This document shows, piece after piece, positions 14,471 through 24,584 of a stretch of 32,191 bases of DNA. Within the stretch, counting starts at the first letter, position 1, and the number at the start of each line of letters is the position of its first letter. A program made the translations under genes and the position numbers. Source of the DNA: Acetobacteraceae bacterium (GTDB lineage Bacteria; Pseudomonadota; Alphaproteobacteria; Acetobacterales; Acetobacteraceae); the NCBI GenBank assembly GCA_027459285.1, contig DAIDIQ010000090.1, positions 1 through 32,191 on the forward strand, given 5' to 3'. The notes under the pieces were generated by a model. The model did no database searches and had not been told where the DNA came from. It saw only the letters and a program-made list of their open reading frames with translations.

Positions 14471-16120
14471 TCACACTTTCAGAATGTGCACATCCACCAG
14501 CGGCCGCTTCTGCAACCGCCGGCCGAGCGCGCGGCGCAGGGCCGCGCGGGCCGATTCGGCATACTCGTCACTATCGGCACGCGCCAGCGCCGGCGGAATC
14601 TCCCCCAGCAGACTGACGAATTCGGTCTGCACGCGCGCCGCCTCTGGCTCGTCCGCGTCAAACAGGCCGGGCGCGCTGATGCGTGGCGCGCCGACCACCC
14701 GCCCCTGCTGATTGACGGCAACGCTTGCCAATACCACGCCATTGAAACCGATACGCCGGCGTGCCGCCATGACGGGGCCGGCAAGCGGCAGCAGGCGCGC
14801 CCCGTCGATCGCCAACCGCCCCACCGGTGCACTGTCCACCACGTCCGGCCGGCCGGGTGCCAGCGCCAGCACATCGCCATTTTCCAACAGGACCGATCGC
14901 ACCCCGAGCGATTGCGCAAGCTCGGCATGCGCGGTCAGATGCCGCCATTCCCCGTGCACGGGAATGGCGATGCGCGGCCGCACCCAGCCATATAATTTGC
15001 GTAAATCGTCCCGCGCCGGGTGGCCGGAAACATGGGTCAACCGGTCGTCGGCGGTGATGACCCGCACACCGCGCCGCACCAGATTATCCTCGACCAGGCT
15101 GATCGCGCGTTCATTGCCGGGAATCACGCGGCTCGAGAAAATAACCGTATCGCCCTCGCCCAGCGCCAGGTTGCGGTGCTGGTCGGCGGCCACGCGGGCC
15201 AGCGCGCTGCGCGGCTCACCCTGGCTGCCGGTTATGATCATCAGCAGATTGTCATCCGGCACATCGTCCAGGTCATCCTCGGACAGAAACGGCGGCACCT
15301 CGGTCAGATAGCCGCAGGCGCGCGCCGCGGCATCGATGTTGCGCAGGCTGCGCCCGACCAGCGCCACGCTGCGCCCGGCATCACGCGCCGCGAGCGCTAT
15401 CGATTCGATGCGCGCCACGTTGCTGGAAAAACAGGTGACCGCCACCCGGCCAGACAATTCCGCCACCAGTTCGGCCAAGCTTTCCCGCACCGTTGCCTCG
15501 GACCCGACCGAGCCTTCCACCATCGCGTTGGTCGAATCGCACACCAGCGCCAGCACCCCCGCATCACCCAGGGCCTGGAACAGGGACGCATCGGTCGCCG
15601 GACCGATGAGCGGTGTGTCGTCCAGCTTCCAGTCACCCGTATGCACGATCCGGCCAAGGCGGGTTTCAATCGCCAGCGCCTGCGCCTCTGGCACGGAGTG
15701 GCTGACCGGTAGAAAGCGCAGCGCGAACGGACCCAGCGTCAGGCTGCCGCCGAGCGGCACCACATGCAGCGGCACCTCGTTCAATAATTGCGCCTCGGCC
15801 AGCTTGCGGCGCAGCACGGCGGCGGCAAACGGGCTCGCGTAGACCGGGCAACGCAACTGCCGCCACAGCCAGTGCACCCCGCCCAGATGGTCCTCATGGG
15901 CGTGGGTGATGACGAGCCCAAGCAAATCGGCGCGGCGCTCGGCAATGAAGCTGGGGTCGGCCAACATGATCTCGACCTCCGGCATCTCCGCGCCGCCGAA
16001 GCCGATGCCACAATCGACCGCCAGCCATTTGCCGTCGCAACGATACAGATTGAGGTTGATGCCGATTTCACCCGTGCCGCCAAGCGGCAGGAAAGCGAGG
16101 TCTCCGGTTGCTGCGTCCAT
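14471..16120 (-). CDS. rnj: Ribonuclease J
   Basis: A metallo-beta-lactamase/beta-CASP ribonuclease that trims and degrades RNA with 5'-exonuclease and, in many species, endonuclease activity. The 549-residue protein opens with LAFLPLGGTGEIGINLNLY, typical of RNase J, and has the zinc-binding motif HAHEDH at 73-78, a later H-x-V-P-like SHSVPEA segment, HTGDWK, and the beta-CASP-side PVHGEWRHL. The C-terminal domain ends with LVDVHILKV. The ATG at 16120 has AAGGAA at a suitable distance. In alphaproteobacteria RNase J shapes rRNA 5' ends and RNA turnover. The gene lies 201 bases after birA, longer than the nuo spacings, so it may have its own promoter. Confidence 0.97.
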   Translation of the reverse strand: MDAATGDLAFLPLGGTGEIGINLNLYRCDGKWLAVDCGIGFGGAEMPEVEIMLADPSFIAERRADLLGLVITHAHEDHLGGVHWLWRQLRCPVYASPFAAAVLRRKLAEAQLLNEVPLHVVPLGGSLTLGPFALRFLPVSHSVPEAQALAIETRLGRIVHTGDWKLDDTPLIGPATDASLFQALGDAGVLALVCDSTNAMVEGSVGSEATVRESLAELVAELSGRVAVTCFSSNVARIESIALAARDAGRSVALVGRSLRNIDAAARACGYLTEVPPFLSEDDLDDVPDDNLLMIITGSQGEPRSALARVAADQHRNLALGEGDTVIFSSRVIPGNERAISLVEDNLVRRGVRVITADDRLTHVSGHPARDDLRKLYGWVRPRIAIPVHGEWRHLTAHAELAQSLGVRSVLLENGDVLALAPGRPDVVDSAPVGRLAIDGARLLPLAGPVMAARRRIGFNGVVLASVAVNQQGRVVGAPRISAPGLFDADEPEAARVQTEFVSLLGEIPPALARADSDEYAESARAALRRALGRRLQKRPLVDVHILKV

Positions 16121-16238
16121 GCCGTTCCTTCTGGCCTAAGTGACCTCAGATGGGAACCGATACCCGGACAGGCCAGGGGCGCTTGCGCGTGGACCACCCG
16201 ACGCGGTGATTTCGCCCTGGATGGGGGTGAGGCTGGTC

Positions 16239-16252
16239 GCCAACCGGTTGGC
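16239..16252. promoter_or_regulatory. Perfect 14-bp palindrome between birA and rnj
   Basis: GCCAACCGGTTGGC is a perfect palindrome 119 bases upstream of the rnj start, in a 201-base gap without a gene. On the plus strand a run of seven T follows at 16260-16266. It could be an operator for rnj; the sequence does not match a regulator site I recognise. Confidence 0.35.
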
Positions 16253-16321
16253 AGACGGGTTTTTTTGCGGAAACGACGCGGAAACTGTTGCTGTGTCTGC
16301 CCGCGGTGCCGCTTGCGTTTT

Positions 16322-17104
16322 TCAGGCGCCGGCCTCGGGCGTGGCGGACGAGGGTCCGATAATCTCGCCCGACACCACCTCCCGCGGGCCTGCCTCTGTC
16401 TCGAGCCGCAGCGCGCCCGATTCCGCCAGCCCGGCAAATCGGCCGGTCAGGCGGCCGCCTGGCGTTGCCACGCTCAGCCGAATTCCCAGCGGGTGGGCAC
16501 GCGCAAGCCAGGCCCCTCGGACCGGGGCAAACCCGCCTTGGCTGTAGGTTTGGCGCCAGTCGGCCAGGCGGGCCAGCACGGCGTGGGCTGCCTGTTCGGC
16601 GGTGACGTTGGCCGCGCCGAGGGCGGCCAGGCATGAGGTCGGTCGGTCGGGCAGGTTTGGCGCCACGGCCAGATTGGCGCCGATGCCGATGACCAGGAAG
16701 GCCAGATTGCCATCCGTGCCTGGCTCTGCCTCGGTCAACACGCCGGCAAGCTTGGCGGCGCCATCCGCCAGAACATCGTTCGGCCATTTCAAGGAAAGAC
16801 GCGGCCGCGCCGCCGGCGGCAACAACGCGGCCAGGCCTTCCAGCGTGGCGAGGCCCGCCAGCAACGCCCATTGGCCCGATGTGGTGAGTGGCGTTGCCGG
16901 CCGCAACAACACCGAGAGCGCGAGGCCGCCGGAGGTGGCCAGCCAGCTTCGCCCTTCCCGCCCCCGTCCGCGCGTCTGGTGTCTGGCGAGAATGGCGAGC
17001 CCATCGACCGCGCCCGCCCGGGCCCGCGCGAGGCACGCATCCGAGGTGGAGGCAAGCTGGTCGTATGCCTCGATCGACCAGGCGAATGGCGCCGGGCCGC
17101 TCAT
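16322..17104 (-). CDS. birA: Biotin--[acetyl-CoA-carboxylase] ligase
   Basis: Attaches biotin to the carrier protein of acetyl-CoA carboxylase and similar enzymes through biotinyl-AMP. The 260-residue protein is the short form: it begins directly with the catalytic domain and lacks the N-terminal DNA-binding domain that lets E. coli BirA repress biotin genes. Visible are the adenylate-binding loop TRGRGREGRSW at 44-54, KWPNDV at 106-111 and KLAGVL at 118-123, whose lysine is the conserved ligand contact, followed by the small C-terminal SH3-like domain (GGRLTGRFAGLAESGALRLE). It starts 19 bases after the nuoN stop, so it is probably read from the nuo transcript, as in many alphaproteobacteria. 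Confidence 0.95.
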   Translation of the reverse strand: MSGPAPFAWSIEAYDQLASTSDACLARARAGAVDGLAILARHQTRGRGREGRSWLATSGGLALSVLLRPATPLTTSGQWALLAGLATLEGLAALLPPAARPRLSLKWPNDVLADGAAKLAGVLTEAEPGTDGNLAFLVIGIGANLAVAPNLPDRPTSCLAALGAANVTAEQAAHAVLARLADWRQTYSQGGFAPVRGAWLARAHPLGIRLSVATPGGRLTGRFAGLAESGALRLETEAGPREVVSGEIIGPSSATPEAGA

Positions 17105-17123
17105 GGCGCCGGCCTAGGCCGGA

Positions 17124-18539
17124 TCAGCCCAGCAACGCGCGCGAGGCGGCTTCCGCGGCGCCGATGATGGGCTGGCTGAATGCCGCGAAAAACACCGTGA
17201 AGGCGGCGGCGCCAAAAGCCACCGTGCTCAAAACCCCGGAGCGCTTGTCCAGCGCGTCGCCGGCCGCATCGAAATACATCACCTTGATGACGCGCAGATA
17301 GTAATAGGCGCCGACCACGCTGGTGAGCACGCCGAGCACGGCGAGCGTCCACAACCCGCCTTGCACCGCGGCCAGGAACACATAGAGCTTGCCGAAGAAG
17401 CCGGCCATGGGTGGAATTCCCGCCATACTGAACATGAAGACGGCCAGCGCCAGCGCCAAAGCCGGGTCGGTGCGGCCAAGCCCGGTCAGATCGGCGATGC
17501 GTTCCACCGGTTGGCGGCCGCGGCGCATGGCAATGATGATGGCGAAGCTGCCCGCGCTCATGAACACATAGGTCACCATGTAGATCATCACGCCGCGAAT
17601 GCCCGCGGCGGTGCCGGTGGCAAGCCCGATCAGCGCGTAGCCCATATGCCCGATCGAGGAATAGGCCATCAGCCGCTTGATGTTGGTTTGCCCGATGGCG
17701 GCGAACGCGCCCCACAGCATGGAGACGATCGAGACCAGAATGATCAGTTGCTGCCAGGATTGCAGCAGATGGCCGAAGGGCTCGGCCAGCACGCGCAGCA
17801 GCAGGGCGATGGCGGCCACTTTCGGCGCGGTCGCCAACAGGGCGGTGACCGAGGTGGGGGCACCTTCATAGACATCCGGCGTCCACATATGAAACGGCGC
17901 CGCCGACAGCTTGAAGGCGATGCCGGCCACCATGAACACGATGCCGATGACCAGGCCCGGCGCCGGCGAGGCCGTCAGTGCCGCGCGGATTTCGGCGAAA
18001 TCCATGCCGCCGCTGAAGCCATAGACCAGCGATATGCCGTAAAGCAGCAGGCCAGAGGCCAGGGCGCCGAGGACGAAATATTTCAGCCCGGCCTCGACCG
18101 AACGCCGCGTGTCCCGCGCGAAGGCGGCCAGCACGTAAATGCACAGTGATTGCAATTCCAGCCCCAGATAGAGGCTGATCATGTTGCCGGCGCTTATCAT
18201 GACCAGCATGCCCAGGGTCGAGAACAGGACCAGAACCGGAAACTCGAACCGGTCGATGGCGGCGGCTTTATTGTAGTCGAGTGAAAGCAGCAGCGCCAGA
18301 ATGGCGCCGGCCAGCACCAGAAGCTGCATGAAGCGGGCAAACGCGTCGGCGACGAACAACCCGGCATAGCCGACGCCCGGTGCTTCGGCCAGAATGAGAT
18401 AGCCCGTGGCAATGAAGGCGGCGATGGCCAACAATGTCGCGGTGGTGAACGCATTGCGGCGGCTTAATACGCCCACCATCAGAATAATTAGGCCGGCGCC
18501 ACCCAGGCAGATTTCCGGTAGGGCGATTTGCCAGGTCAT
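17124..18539 (-). CDS. nuoN: NADH-quinone oxidoreductase subunit N
   Basis: One of the three antiporter-like proton-pumping subunits of complex I in the inner membrane. The 471-residue protein is hydrophobic throughout, consistent with the roughly 14 helices of the family, and includes the conserved [16 protein letters not shown] helix, [20 protein letters not shown] with the amphipathic turn, the lysine-bearing [18 protein letters not shown] segment and [15 protein letters not shown]. The ATG overlaps the nuoM stop by four bases (ATGA), indicating coupled translation. It is the last nuo gene. Confidence 0.98.
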   Translation of the reverse strand: MTWQIALPEICLGGAGLIILMVGVLSRRNAFTTATLLAIAAFIATGYLILAEAPGVGYAGLFVADAFARFMQLLVLAGAILALLLSLDYNKAAAIDRFEFPVLVLFSTLGMLVMISAGNMISLYLGLELQSLCIYVLAAFARDTRRSVEAGLKYFVLGALASGLLLYGISLVYGFSGGMDFAEIRAALTASPAPGLVIGIVFMVAGIAFKLSAAPFHMWTPDVYEGAPTSVTALLATAPKVAAIALLLRVLAEPFGHLLQSWQQLIILVSIVSMLWGAFAAIGQTNIKRLMAYSSIGHMGYALIGLATGTAAGIRGVMIYMVTYVFMSAGSFAIIIAMRRGRQPVERIADLTGLGRTDPALALALAVFMFSMAGIPPMAGFFGKLYVFLAAVQGGLWTLAVLGVLTSVVGAYYYLRVIKVMYFDAAGDALDKRSGVLSTVAFGAAAFTVFFAAFSQPIIGAAEAASRALLG

Positions 18540-20068
18540 CGCGCCAACTCCGCGAGTTTGGTCTGTATGCCGGCGTGTGGTGGCGCCAGCGCCGCCATGT
18601 GCTGGGCGGACAGCGCCACCGCGTCAGGATCAAAAAAACGGGTGAAGCTGGAGGGGTAGACCCCCATCCACAGCGTCAGCGCCAGCAGGGGCAGAAATAT
18701 CGCCACCTCGCGCGGCGACAGATCGAGGATCGATTTCAGGTCATCCCGGGTGATGCGGCCGAAAATCACCCGTCGATACAGTGAGAGCGCATAGATGGCG
18801 CCGAGGATCATGCCGCTGCCGCCCAGCAGGGCCAGCCAGAAATTCACCTTGAAGGCGCCGATCAGCACCAGGATTTCACCGACAAAGCCGGCGGTGCCCG
18901 GCAAACCCACGCTCGCCATGGTGAATACCATGAAGGCCAGAGCATATTTCGGCATCCGGTCGGCAAGGCCGCCATAACGCGCGATTTCGCGGGTGTGGAT
19001 ACGGTCATAAACCACGCCCACGCATAAGAACAGGGCCGCGGAAACGATGCCGTGGCTCAGCATCTGGAATATGGCGCCGTCGATGCCCTGCGGGTTGAAG
19101 GTGAAAATTCCGATCACCACCACACCCATGTGCGCGACCGAGGAATACGCGATCAGCTTCTTCATGTCGGTCTGGGCGAACGCTACCATGGCGGTGTAAA
19201 TCACCGCGATGACGCCCAGCGCGAACATCAATGGCGCGAAATGCGCCGAGGCATTCGGCAACATGGGCACCGAGAAGCGCAGAAACCCGTACGCGCCCAT
19301 TTTCAAGAGCACGCCCGCCAGAATGACCGAACCCGCGGTCGGCGCTTCCACGTGCGCGTCCGGCAGCCAGGTGTGCACCGGCCACATCGGCACCTTGACC
19401 GCGAAGGAGGCCAGGAAGGCCAGAAACAGCCAGAACTGCATGGCGGGGGGGAAGCTTGTATGCAACAGCGTTGGTATGTCGGTGGTGCCGGCAAACAGCC
19501 ACATCGAGAGCAGGGCCAGCAGCATGAGCACCGAGCCCGCCAGCGTGAACAGGAAGAATTTGACGCTGGCATAAACCCGCCGCTGGCCACCCCACACGCC
19601 GATGATCAGATACATCGGGATAAGCACGCCCTCGAAGAACATGTAGAACATGACGAAATCGAGCGAGCAGAACATGCCCACCATCATGGTTTCCAGCACC
19701 AGGAAGGCCATCATGTATTCGCGCACGCGGGAATGGATGGATTCCCAGGAGGCCAGCACGCAGATTGGCGTGAGCGCGGTGGACAGCAGGACGAACAGGA
19801 CGGAAATGCCATCGACGCCGAGATGATACGAAACCGAGAAATCCGGCAGCCAGACATGGTTCTCGACAAACTGAAACCCCTGCCCCGGCACGAAGCGGAA
19901 CCACAGAACCAATGACGCCGCGAACACGGCCAGGCTGGTTGCCAACGCCACCCAGCGCGCGAGCGCCGCCACGCGCGGCTCATCGCCGCGCAGCAGCATC
20001 AGCACGCCAGCCCCCAGCAGCGGCAGCCAGACCAGCAACGACAACAACGGAAAGCCAAGCGTGTTCAT
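18536..20068 (-). CDS. nuoM: NADH-quinone oxidoreductase subunit M
   Basis: The central antiporter-like proton-pumping subunit of complex I. The 510-residue protein shows the family's [17 protein letters not shown] near residue 80, the glutamate-bearing [38 protein letters not shown], the lysine segment [17 protein letters not shown] and [11 protein letters not shown]. Two starts are possible. A GTG at 20077 overlaps the nuoL stop, but the ATG at 20068 is preferred: the string GGTGA, whose TGA is the nuoL stop, lies five bases upstream and can serve as a ribosome binding site. The same layout is seen at nuoJ. Confidence 0.97.
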   Translation of the reverse strand: MNTLGFPLLSLLVWLPLLGAGVLMLLRGDEPRVAALARWVALATSLAVFAASLVLWFRFVPGQGFQFVENHVWLPDFSVSYHLGVDGISVLFVLLSTALTPICVLASWESIHSRVREYMMAFLVLETMMVGMFCSLDFVMFYMFFEGVLIPMYLIIGVWGGQRRVYASVKFFLFTLAGSVLMLLALLSMWLFAGTTDIPTLLHTSFPPAMQFWLFLAFLASFAVKVPMWPVHTWLPDAHVEAPTAGSVILAGVLLKMGAYGFLRFSVPMLPNASAHFAPLMFALGVIAVIYTAMVAFAQTDMKKLIAYSSVAHMGVVVIGIFTFNPQGIDGAIFQMLSHGIVSAALFLCVGVVYDRIHTREIARYGGLADRMPKYALAFMVFTMASVGLPGTAGFVGEILVLIGAFKVNFWLALLGGSGMILGAIYALSLYRRVIFGRITRDDLKSILDLSPREVAIFLPLLALTLWMGVYPSSFTRFFDPDAVALSAQHMAALAPPHAGIQTKLAELAR

Positions 20069-20073
20069 CACGG

Positions 20074-22005
20074 TCACCGGAACAACAGGAAGGTGCTGAT
20101 CAGCACGACCAGCCCGATCAGCATGGTGAAGGCATAGACGGCCATCGACCCGGTTTGCAGGCGCACCACCTGGCCGGACGCATCAGCGGCCAGAGCGGCA
20201 AGCCCGTTCGGTACGCCATCGATCAGCTCCACATCGCCGATCTGCCATAATTTGCCGGCAAGGTAACGATAGGGACGCACGAAGATCACGTCGTAAATTT
20301 CGTCCACATACCATTTGTTCAGCAGCAGCAGATAAATCGGCCGGAACAGGCTGGCCAGGCGCGCGGGCAGGCCCGGTGCCGCCACATACATGAGATAGGC
20401 CAGGGCGACGCCGGAAAGCCCTGCCACCAATGGCGCATAACCGACCCAGCCGGGAATATGCTCCATCGCCGCCAGCACCGTGGCCGAGGCCGCGTCGATC
20501 GCGCCATGCCAATAGGTCGCTTGATGCGCGCCGATGAACCAGGGCTTCAGCAGATAACCGGCAATGGTGGCGCCAGTGGCCAACAACAGCAGCGGCACCA
20601 GCATGACCAGCGGGCTTTCATGCACGGCGTGCCCGGCATGCGACGCGTGTTCGAGGCGGCTTTTGCCATGGAACGTCATCAATAGCAGCCGCCAGGAATA
20701 GAAGGCGGTGAGAAACGCCGCCAACACGCCACACCAATAGCCGTAATGCGCGGCCGCGTTGCCCGCGGCATAGGCGGCTTCGAGGATTGCATCCTTGGAG
20801 TAATAACCGGCGAATGGCGGAATGCCAGCCAACGCCAGGCTGCCCACCCACATCACCGCGTAGGTGACGGGAATGTTGCGCCACAGCCCGCCCATTTTGC
20901 GCATATCCTGTTCACCATGCACGGCATGAATTACGGAACCCGCGCCCAGGAACAGCAGAGCCTTGAAGAAGGCATGGGTGATCAGGTGGAAGATCGAGAC
21001 CTGAAACGCGCCCGCGCCCGCGGCGACGAACATGTAGCCCAACTGCGAACAGGTGGAATAGGCGATCACGCGCTTGATGTCGGTCTGTACGCAACCGATG
21101 GTGGCCGCGAACAAGGCGGTGGTGCCGCCGATGATGGCAATGACCGCCAGAACCGGGGCGGCCAGTGAGATGAGCGGCGACATGCGGGCCATCAGGAACA
21201 CGCCGGCGGTCACCATGGTCGCGGCATGGATCAAGGCCGAGACGGGGGTTGGCCCCTCCATCGCGTCCGGCAGCCACACGTGCAACCCGATCTGCGCCGA
21301 TTTGCCCATGGCGCCGATGAACAGCAGCAGCCCGATGACGCCCAGCACATGGTGCGAGCCGAACAGGGAAATCCGGTCCTGCAGATGCGCGCCGAGCCCG
21401 GCAAAAATGCTGTTGAAGCCGATGCTGCCGAAGGTTGCGAACAGCATGGCGATGCCGACCGCGAAAAACAGATCGGCGATGCGGTTGACCACGAATGCCT
21501 TGATGGCGGCGGCACACGCCGACGGCTTGTCGTACCAGTAGCCGATCAACAAATAGCTGGCGAGCCCCACCCCTTCCCAGCCAAAGAAAAGCTGGAGCAG
21601 ATTATTTGCCGTCACCAACATCAACATCGCGAAGCTGAACAGCGACAGATAGGCAAAGAACCGGTAGGTGGGCCGTTCCTCGTGGCCCATGTAGCCGATG
21701 CTGTAGATGTGGATCAGCGTCGCGATGAAGGTCACCATCGCCACCATGGTCACCGACAGCGCGTCATAGCGCAGTGCCCAGTTCACATGAAAGCCGCCGG
21801 CGACGATCCAGTCACTGATGAAATCGGTGCCGGCGTGGGTGACCCCGGTGATCAGGGCCACCCAGGTGACGATGCCGCAGGCGGCCGCCGCGATCATCAG
21901 GCCGATCGTGACGGCCTGCGCCGCCCTATCGCCGATGACGCGACCGGACAGGCCGGCAATTGCCGCGCCGAGAAGCGGCGCAAAAACGGCAATCGGGAAC
22001 AGCAT
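20074..22005 (-). CDS. nuoL: NADH-quinone oxidoreductase subunit L
   Basis: The distal antiporter-like subunit of complex I. The 643-residue protein carries the conserved [68 protein letters not shown], the lysine segment [18 protein letters not shown] and [12 protein letters not shown]. The C-terminal part, from about residue 540, would include the long lateral helix along the membrane arm that is known from complex I structures, and a final membrane anchor that ends FLLFR. It starts five bases after the nuoK stop. Length and motifs are normal. Confidence 0.98.
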   Translation of the reverse strand: MLFPIAVFAPLLGAAIAGLSGRVIGDRAAQAVTIGLMIAAAACGIVTWVALITGVTHAGTDFISDWIVAGGFHVNWALRYDALSVTMVAMVTFIATLIHIYSIGYMGHEERPTYRFFAYLSLFSFAMLMLVTANNLLQLFFGWEGVGLASYLLIGYWYDKPSACAAAIKAFVVNRIADLFFAVGIAMLFATFGSIGFNSIFAGLGAHLQDRISLFGSHHVLGVIGLLLFIGAMGKSAQIGLHVWLPDAMEGPTPVSALIHAATMVTAGVFLMARMSPLISLAAPVLAVIAIIGGTTALFAATIGCVQTDIKRVIAYSTCSQLGYMFVAAGAGAFQVSIFHLITHAFFKALLFLGAGSVIHAVHGEQDMRKMGGLWRNIPVTYAVMWVGSLALAGIPPFAGYYSKDAILEAAYAAGNAAAHYGYWCGVLAAFLTAFYSWRLLLMTFHGKSRLEHASHAGHAVHESPLVMLVPLLLLATGATIAGYLLKPWFIGAHQATYWHGAIDAASATVLAAMEHIPGWVGYAPLVAGLSGVALAYLMYVAAPGLPARLASLFRPIYLLLLNKWYVDEIYDVIFVRPYRYLAGKLWQIGDVELIDGVPNGLAALAADASGQVVRLQTGSMAVYAFTMLIGLVVLISTFLLFR

Positions 22006-22010
22006 GACGT

Positions 22011-22340
22011 TCAGCCCCTCATCAACGTCACGTCCTCGACCTCGATCGAGCCGCGGTTGCGGAAATAGATCACGACAATGGCAAGCCCGATCGCGGCTTC
22101 CGCCGCCGCCACGGTGAGCACGAACAGCGCCAGTACCTGGCCCGTTATATCATGCAGGGCGGCGGAAAACCCGACCAGGTTGATGTTGACGCCGACCAGG
22201 ATGAGCTCGATCGACATCATGATGGTGATGACATTCTTTCGGTTAAGAAATATGCCGAACATGCCCAGCACCAGCAACAGCGCGCCCACGGACAGATAAT
22301 GCATGAGCCCGATACCGGGGAGAATTTGTCCGCCGCTCAT
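22011..22340 (-). CDS. nuoK: NADH-quinone oxidoreductase subunit K
   Basis: A small three-helix subunit of the complex I membrane arm that contributes to the proton path. The 109-residue protein shows [23 protein letters not shown], then a helix with [15 protein letters not shown] and a third with [15 protein letters not shown]; the two membrane glutamates (in SIEL and AAEA) match the essential pair of the family. The ATG at 22340 overlaps the nuoJ stop as ATGA. The family usually begins near the internal ATG at residue 13 (LMHYL), so a start 36 bases later is possible, giving about 97 residues. Confidence 0.97.
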   Translation of the reverse strand: MSGGQILPGIGLMHYLSVGALLLVLGMFGIFLNRKNVITIMMSIELILVGVNINLVGFSAALHDITGQVLALFVLTVAAAEAAIGLAIVVIYFRNRGSIEVEDVTLMRG

Positions 22341-23059
22341 GCCGCATCTCCCCGGCCGGTTGCATCATCCGCGGAAACGGGTGGCGTCGGTCCGATCAGA
22401 TCGAGCGCGGGCGCCTGTGGAAGCGTGGTCAGCGGGCGAAAAATGCCCAGCTCGGCCATGGTCTGGCCCGGGCGCACATCAACCATCAGCAGCGTATCGC
22501 CGACCTCACGCGTGGTCTGGCGCGCGATGCTTTGCCGGCGGGCGCGCGGCTTGTCGCGCAATGTGAGTACTATCGCACCGATCATTGCCACCAGCAGCAC
22601 GAGCCCGGAAAGCTGGAACGCCAGCACGTAATGCGTATACAGCACGAGGCCGAGGGCTTCCGTGTTGCTGGTCTGGGCGGCGATTGGCGCCACGTGCAGC
22701 GTGGCCAGGCTTGGCGCCACGCGAACGCCGCCAAACGTCATCAACAATTCCGCCAGCAGCACGACGCCAATGGTTGCGCCCACCGGCGCGTAACGCTGCA
22801 CCCCTTCACGCAACTGGGTAAAATTCACATCCAGCATCATGACCACGAACAGAAACAGCACGGCCACGGCGCCGACATAGACCACCACCAGGATCAGCGC
22901 CAGAAATTCGGCCCCGGCCAACAGGAACAACCCGGCGGCGTTGAAAAAGCACAGAATGAGAAACAGCACGGAATGCACCGGGTTGCGCGCGCTGACCACC
23001 AGGGCGGCGGAGACAACCAGAATGGTGGCGAAAATCCAGAAAACCGCGGTAATCAACAT
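22337..23059 (-). CDS. nuoJ: NADH-quinone oxidoreductase subunit J
   Basis: Membrane subunit of complex I next to NuoK. The 240-residue protein has a conserved N-terminal half with [24 protein letters not shown] and [13 protein letters not shown]-like [20 protein letters not shown] later helix is [19 protein letters not shown], and a charged soluble tail of about 65 residues follows. A GTG at 23068 overlaps the nuoI stop, but the ATG at 23059 is preferred because GGTGA (containing that stop) lies five bases upstream. The C-terminal tail is longer than in E. coli NuoJ and rich in Pro, Thr and Ala at its end. Confidence 0.96.
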   Translation of the reverse strand: MLITAVFWIFATILVVSAALVVSARNPVHSVLFLILCFFNAAGLFLLAGAEFLALILVVVYVGAVAVLFLFVVMMLDVNFTQLREGVQRYAPVGATIGVVLLAELLMTFGGVRVAPSLATLHVAPIAAQTSNTEALGLVLYTHYVLAFQLSGLVLLVAMIGAIVLTLRDKPRARRQSIARQTTREVGDTLLMVDVRPGQTMAELGIFRPLTTLPQAPALDLIGPTPPVSADDATGRGDAA

Positions 23060-23064
23060 CGCGT

Positions 23065-23553
23065 TCACCGATACGGCGCGTCGAGTTCAAGCCGCTTGGC
23101 CAGCAGCGGTTCCCAGCGGTCACCATTCTCCAGCAGCTTGTCCTTGTTGTACATCAGCTCCTCGCGGGTCTCGGTGCTGAACTCGAAATTCGGCCCCTCG
23201 ACGATCGCATCGACCGGGCAGGCTTCCTCACACAACCCGCAATAGATGCACTTGGTCATGTCGATGTCATAGCGCGTGGTCCGGCGTGAGCCGTCCGCCC
23301 GCGGCTCCGACTCGATCGTGATCGCAAGGGCCGGGCAGATCGCCTCGCACAATTTGCAGGCAATGCAGCGCTCCTCGCCATTGGGATAGCGGCGCAGCGC
23401 ATGCTCGCCACGAAAGCGCGGGCTCATCGGCCCCTTCTCGTAGGGGTAATTGATGGTCACCTTCGGCTTCAGCATATATTTGAGGGTCAAGCGCATGCCG
23501 GCCAGCAATTCAGCCAGAAACAACGAACGCGCGGCGCGGTCCAGACGTGCCAT
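23065..23553 (-). CDS. nuoI: NADH-quinone oxidoreductase subunit I
   Basis: Ferredoxin-like subunit that passes electrons through clusters N6a and N6b towards N2. The 162-residue protein has two complete [4Fe-4S] motifs: cysteines 63, 66, 69 and 73 ([12 protein letters not shown]) and 102, 105, 108 and 112 ([12 protein letters not shown]). The N-terminal amphipathic helix (about 1-27) and [21 protein letters not shown] are typical, as is the end with [13 protein letters not shown], which resembles the mitochondrial TYKY subunit. It lies 12 bases after nuoH. Confidence 0.98.
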   Translation of the reverse strand: MARLDRAARSLFLAELLAGMRLTLKYMLKPKVTINYPYEKGPMSPRFRGEHALRRYPNGEERCIACKLCEAICPALAITIESEPRADGSRRTTRYDIDMTKCIYCGLCEEACPVDAIVEGPNFEFSTETREELMYNKDKLLENGDRWEPLLAKRLELDAPYR

Positions 23554-23565
23554 GGTTTTCCCCCG

Positions 23566-24576
23566 TCAGGCCAGCTTGTGCGGCAGCAAGTGAAAGGCGA
23601 ACAGGAACGACGCGGTCAATACCAGCCAGAACAGGGAGATCGGCAGGAACACCTTCCAGCCGAGCCGCATCAATTGATCGTAGCGGTAACGCGGAAAGGT
23701 TGCCCGCACCCAGAAGAACATGAAGATGCACAGGAAAACCTTGAGCAGAAACCAGATTGGCCCCGGCACCCAGGTGAACGGCGCGAACGGCAGTGGCGAA
23801 AGCCAGCCGCCCAGAAACAAGATGGTCGTCAGCGAACTCATGAGGAACATGTTCGCGTATTCGCCCAGGAAAAACAGGCCGAACGACATCGAGCTATACT
23901 CGACGAAGAACCCGGCCACGATCTCGCTTTCGCCTTCGGGCAGGTCAAACGGCGCCCGGCCGGTTTCCGCCAGCGTCGAGATGAAAAAGATCACGAACAT
24001 CGGAAACAGCGGCACGCAGAACCAGATAGTCTTTTGCGCGAGCACGATGTCGTTCAGATTCAGGCTGCCCACGCACAACAGCACGCAGACGATCACGAAC
24101 CCCATCGACACTTCATACGAGACCATCTGCGCGGCCGATCGGAGCGCCCCAAGGAAGGCATATTTCGAGTTGCTCGCCCACCCGGCGATGATGATGCCAT
24201 AGACGCCCAGGGAGGATATGGCGAACAGATAGAGAATACCGACATTGATGTCGGCCACCGCCCAATGATTATTCACCGGTATCACCGCCCAGGCCACCAT
24301 AGCCAGGATGAAGGTGAGCATGGGGCCGGCCAGAAACAGCGCCCGGTTGGCGCCGGCGGGAATGATGGTTTCCTTCAGCAGCATCTTCGCCGCATCGGCG
24401 AATGGCTGCATCAGCCCGAACGCGCCCACCACGTTCGGGCCTTTGCGCGACTGCATGGCCGCCAGGACCCGCCGCTCGGCGTATGTCGCGTAGGCGACGC
24501 ACAACAGCACCGGCACCAAAATCGCCAGCGCCTCCAGCACGGTCAATGAAAGCGTGGTCACATCCTGCCAGAACAT
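23566..24576 (-). CDS. nuoH: NADH-quinone oxidoreductase subunit H
   Basis: The membrane subunit that forms much of the quinone chamber and links the peripheral and membrane arms. The 336-residue protein shows [19 protein letters not shown] (about 33-51), [15 protein letters not shown], the acidic loop [20 protein letters not shown] and [21 protein letters not shown], all diagnostic. The ATG at 24576 is chosen because it gives the family N-terminus ([11 protein letters not shown]) and starts eight bases after the nuoG stop; an in-frame start 17 codons earlier lies inside nuoG and adds a glycine-rich stretch unlike the family. Confidence 0.98.
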   Translation of the reverse strand: MFWQDVTTLSLTVLEALAILVPVLLCVAYATYAERRVLAAMQSRKGPNVVGAFGLMQPFADAAKMLLKETIIPAGANRALFLAGPMLTFILAMVAWAVIPVNNHWAVADINVGILYLFAISSLGVYGIIIAGWASNSKYAFLGALRSAAQMVSYEVSMGFVIVCVLLCVGSLNLNDIVLAQKTIWFCVPLFPMFVIFFISTLAETGRAPFDLPEGESEIVAGFFVEYSSMSFGLFFLGEYANMFLMSSLTTILFLGGWLSPLPFAPFTWVPGPIWFLLKVFLCIFMFFWVRATFPRYRYDQLMRLGWKVFLPISLFWLVLTASFLFAFHLLPHKLA

Positions 24577-24584
24577 CGAACCGC

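Noticed and set aside
14226-14474. 82-codon minus-strand frame starting with GTG in the rnj stop (GTGA)
   Set aside because: The overlap looks like coupling, but the frame crosses the largest perfect hairpin, is Arg/Gly/Cys-rich and resembles no known family; a relic or chance frame is likelier.
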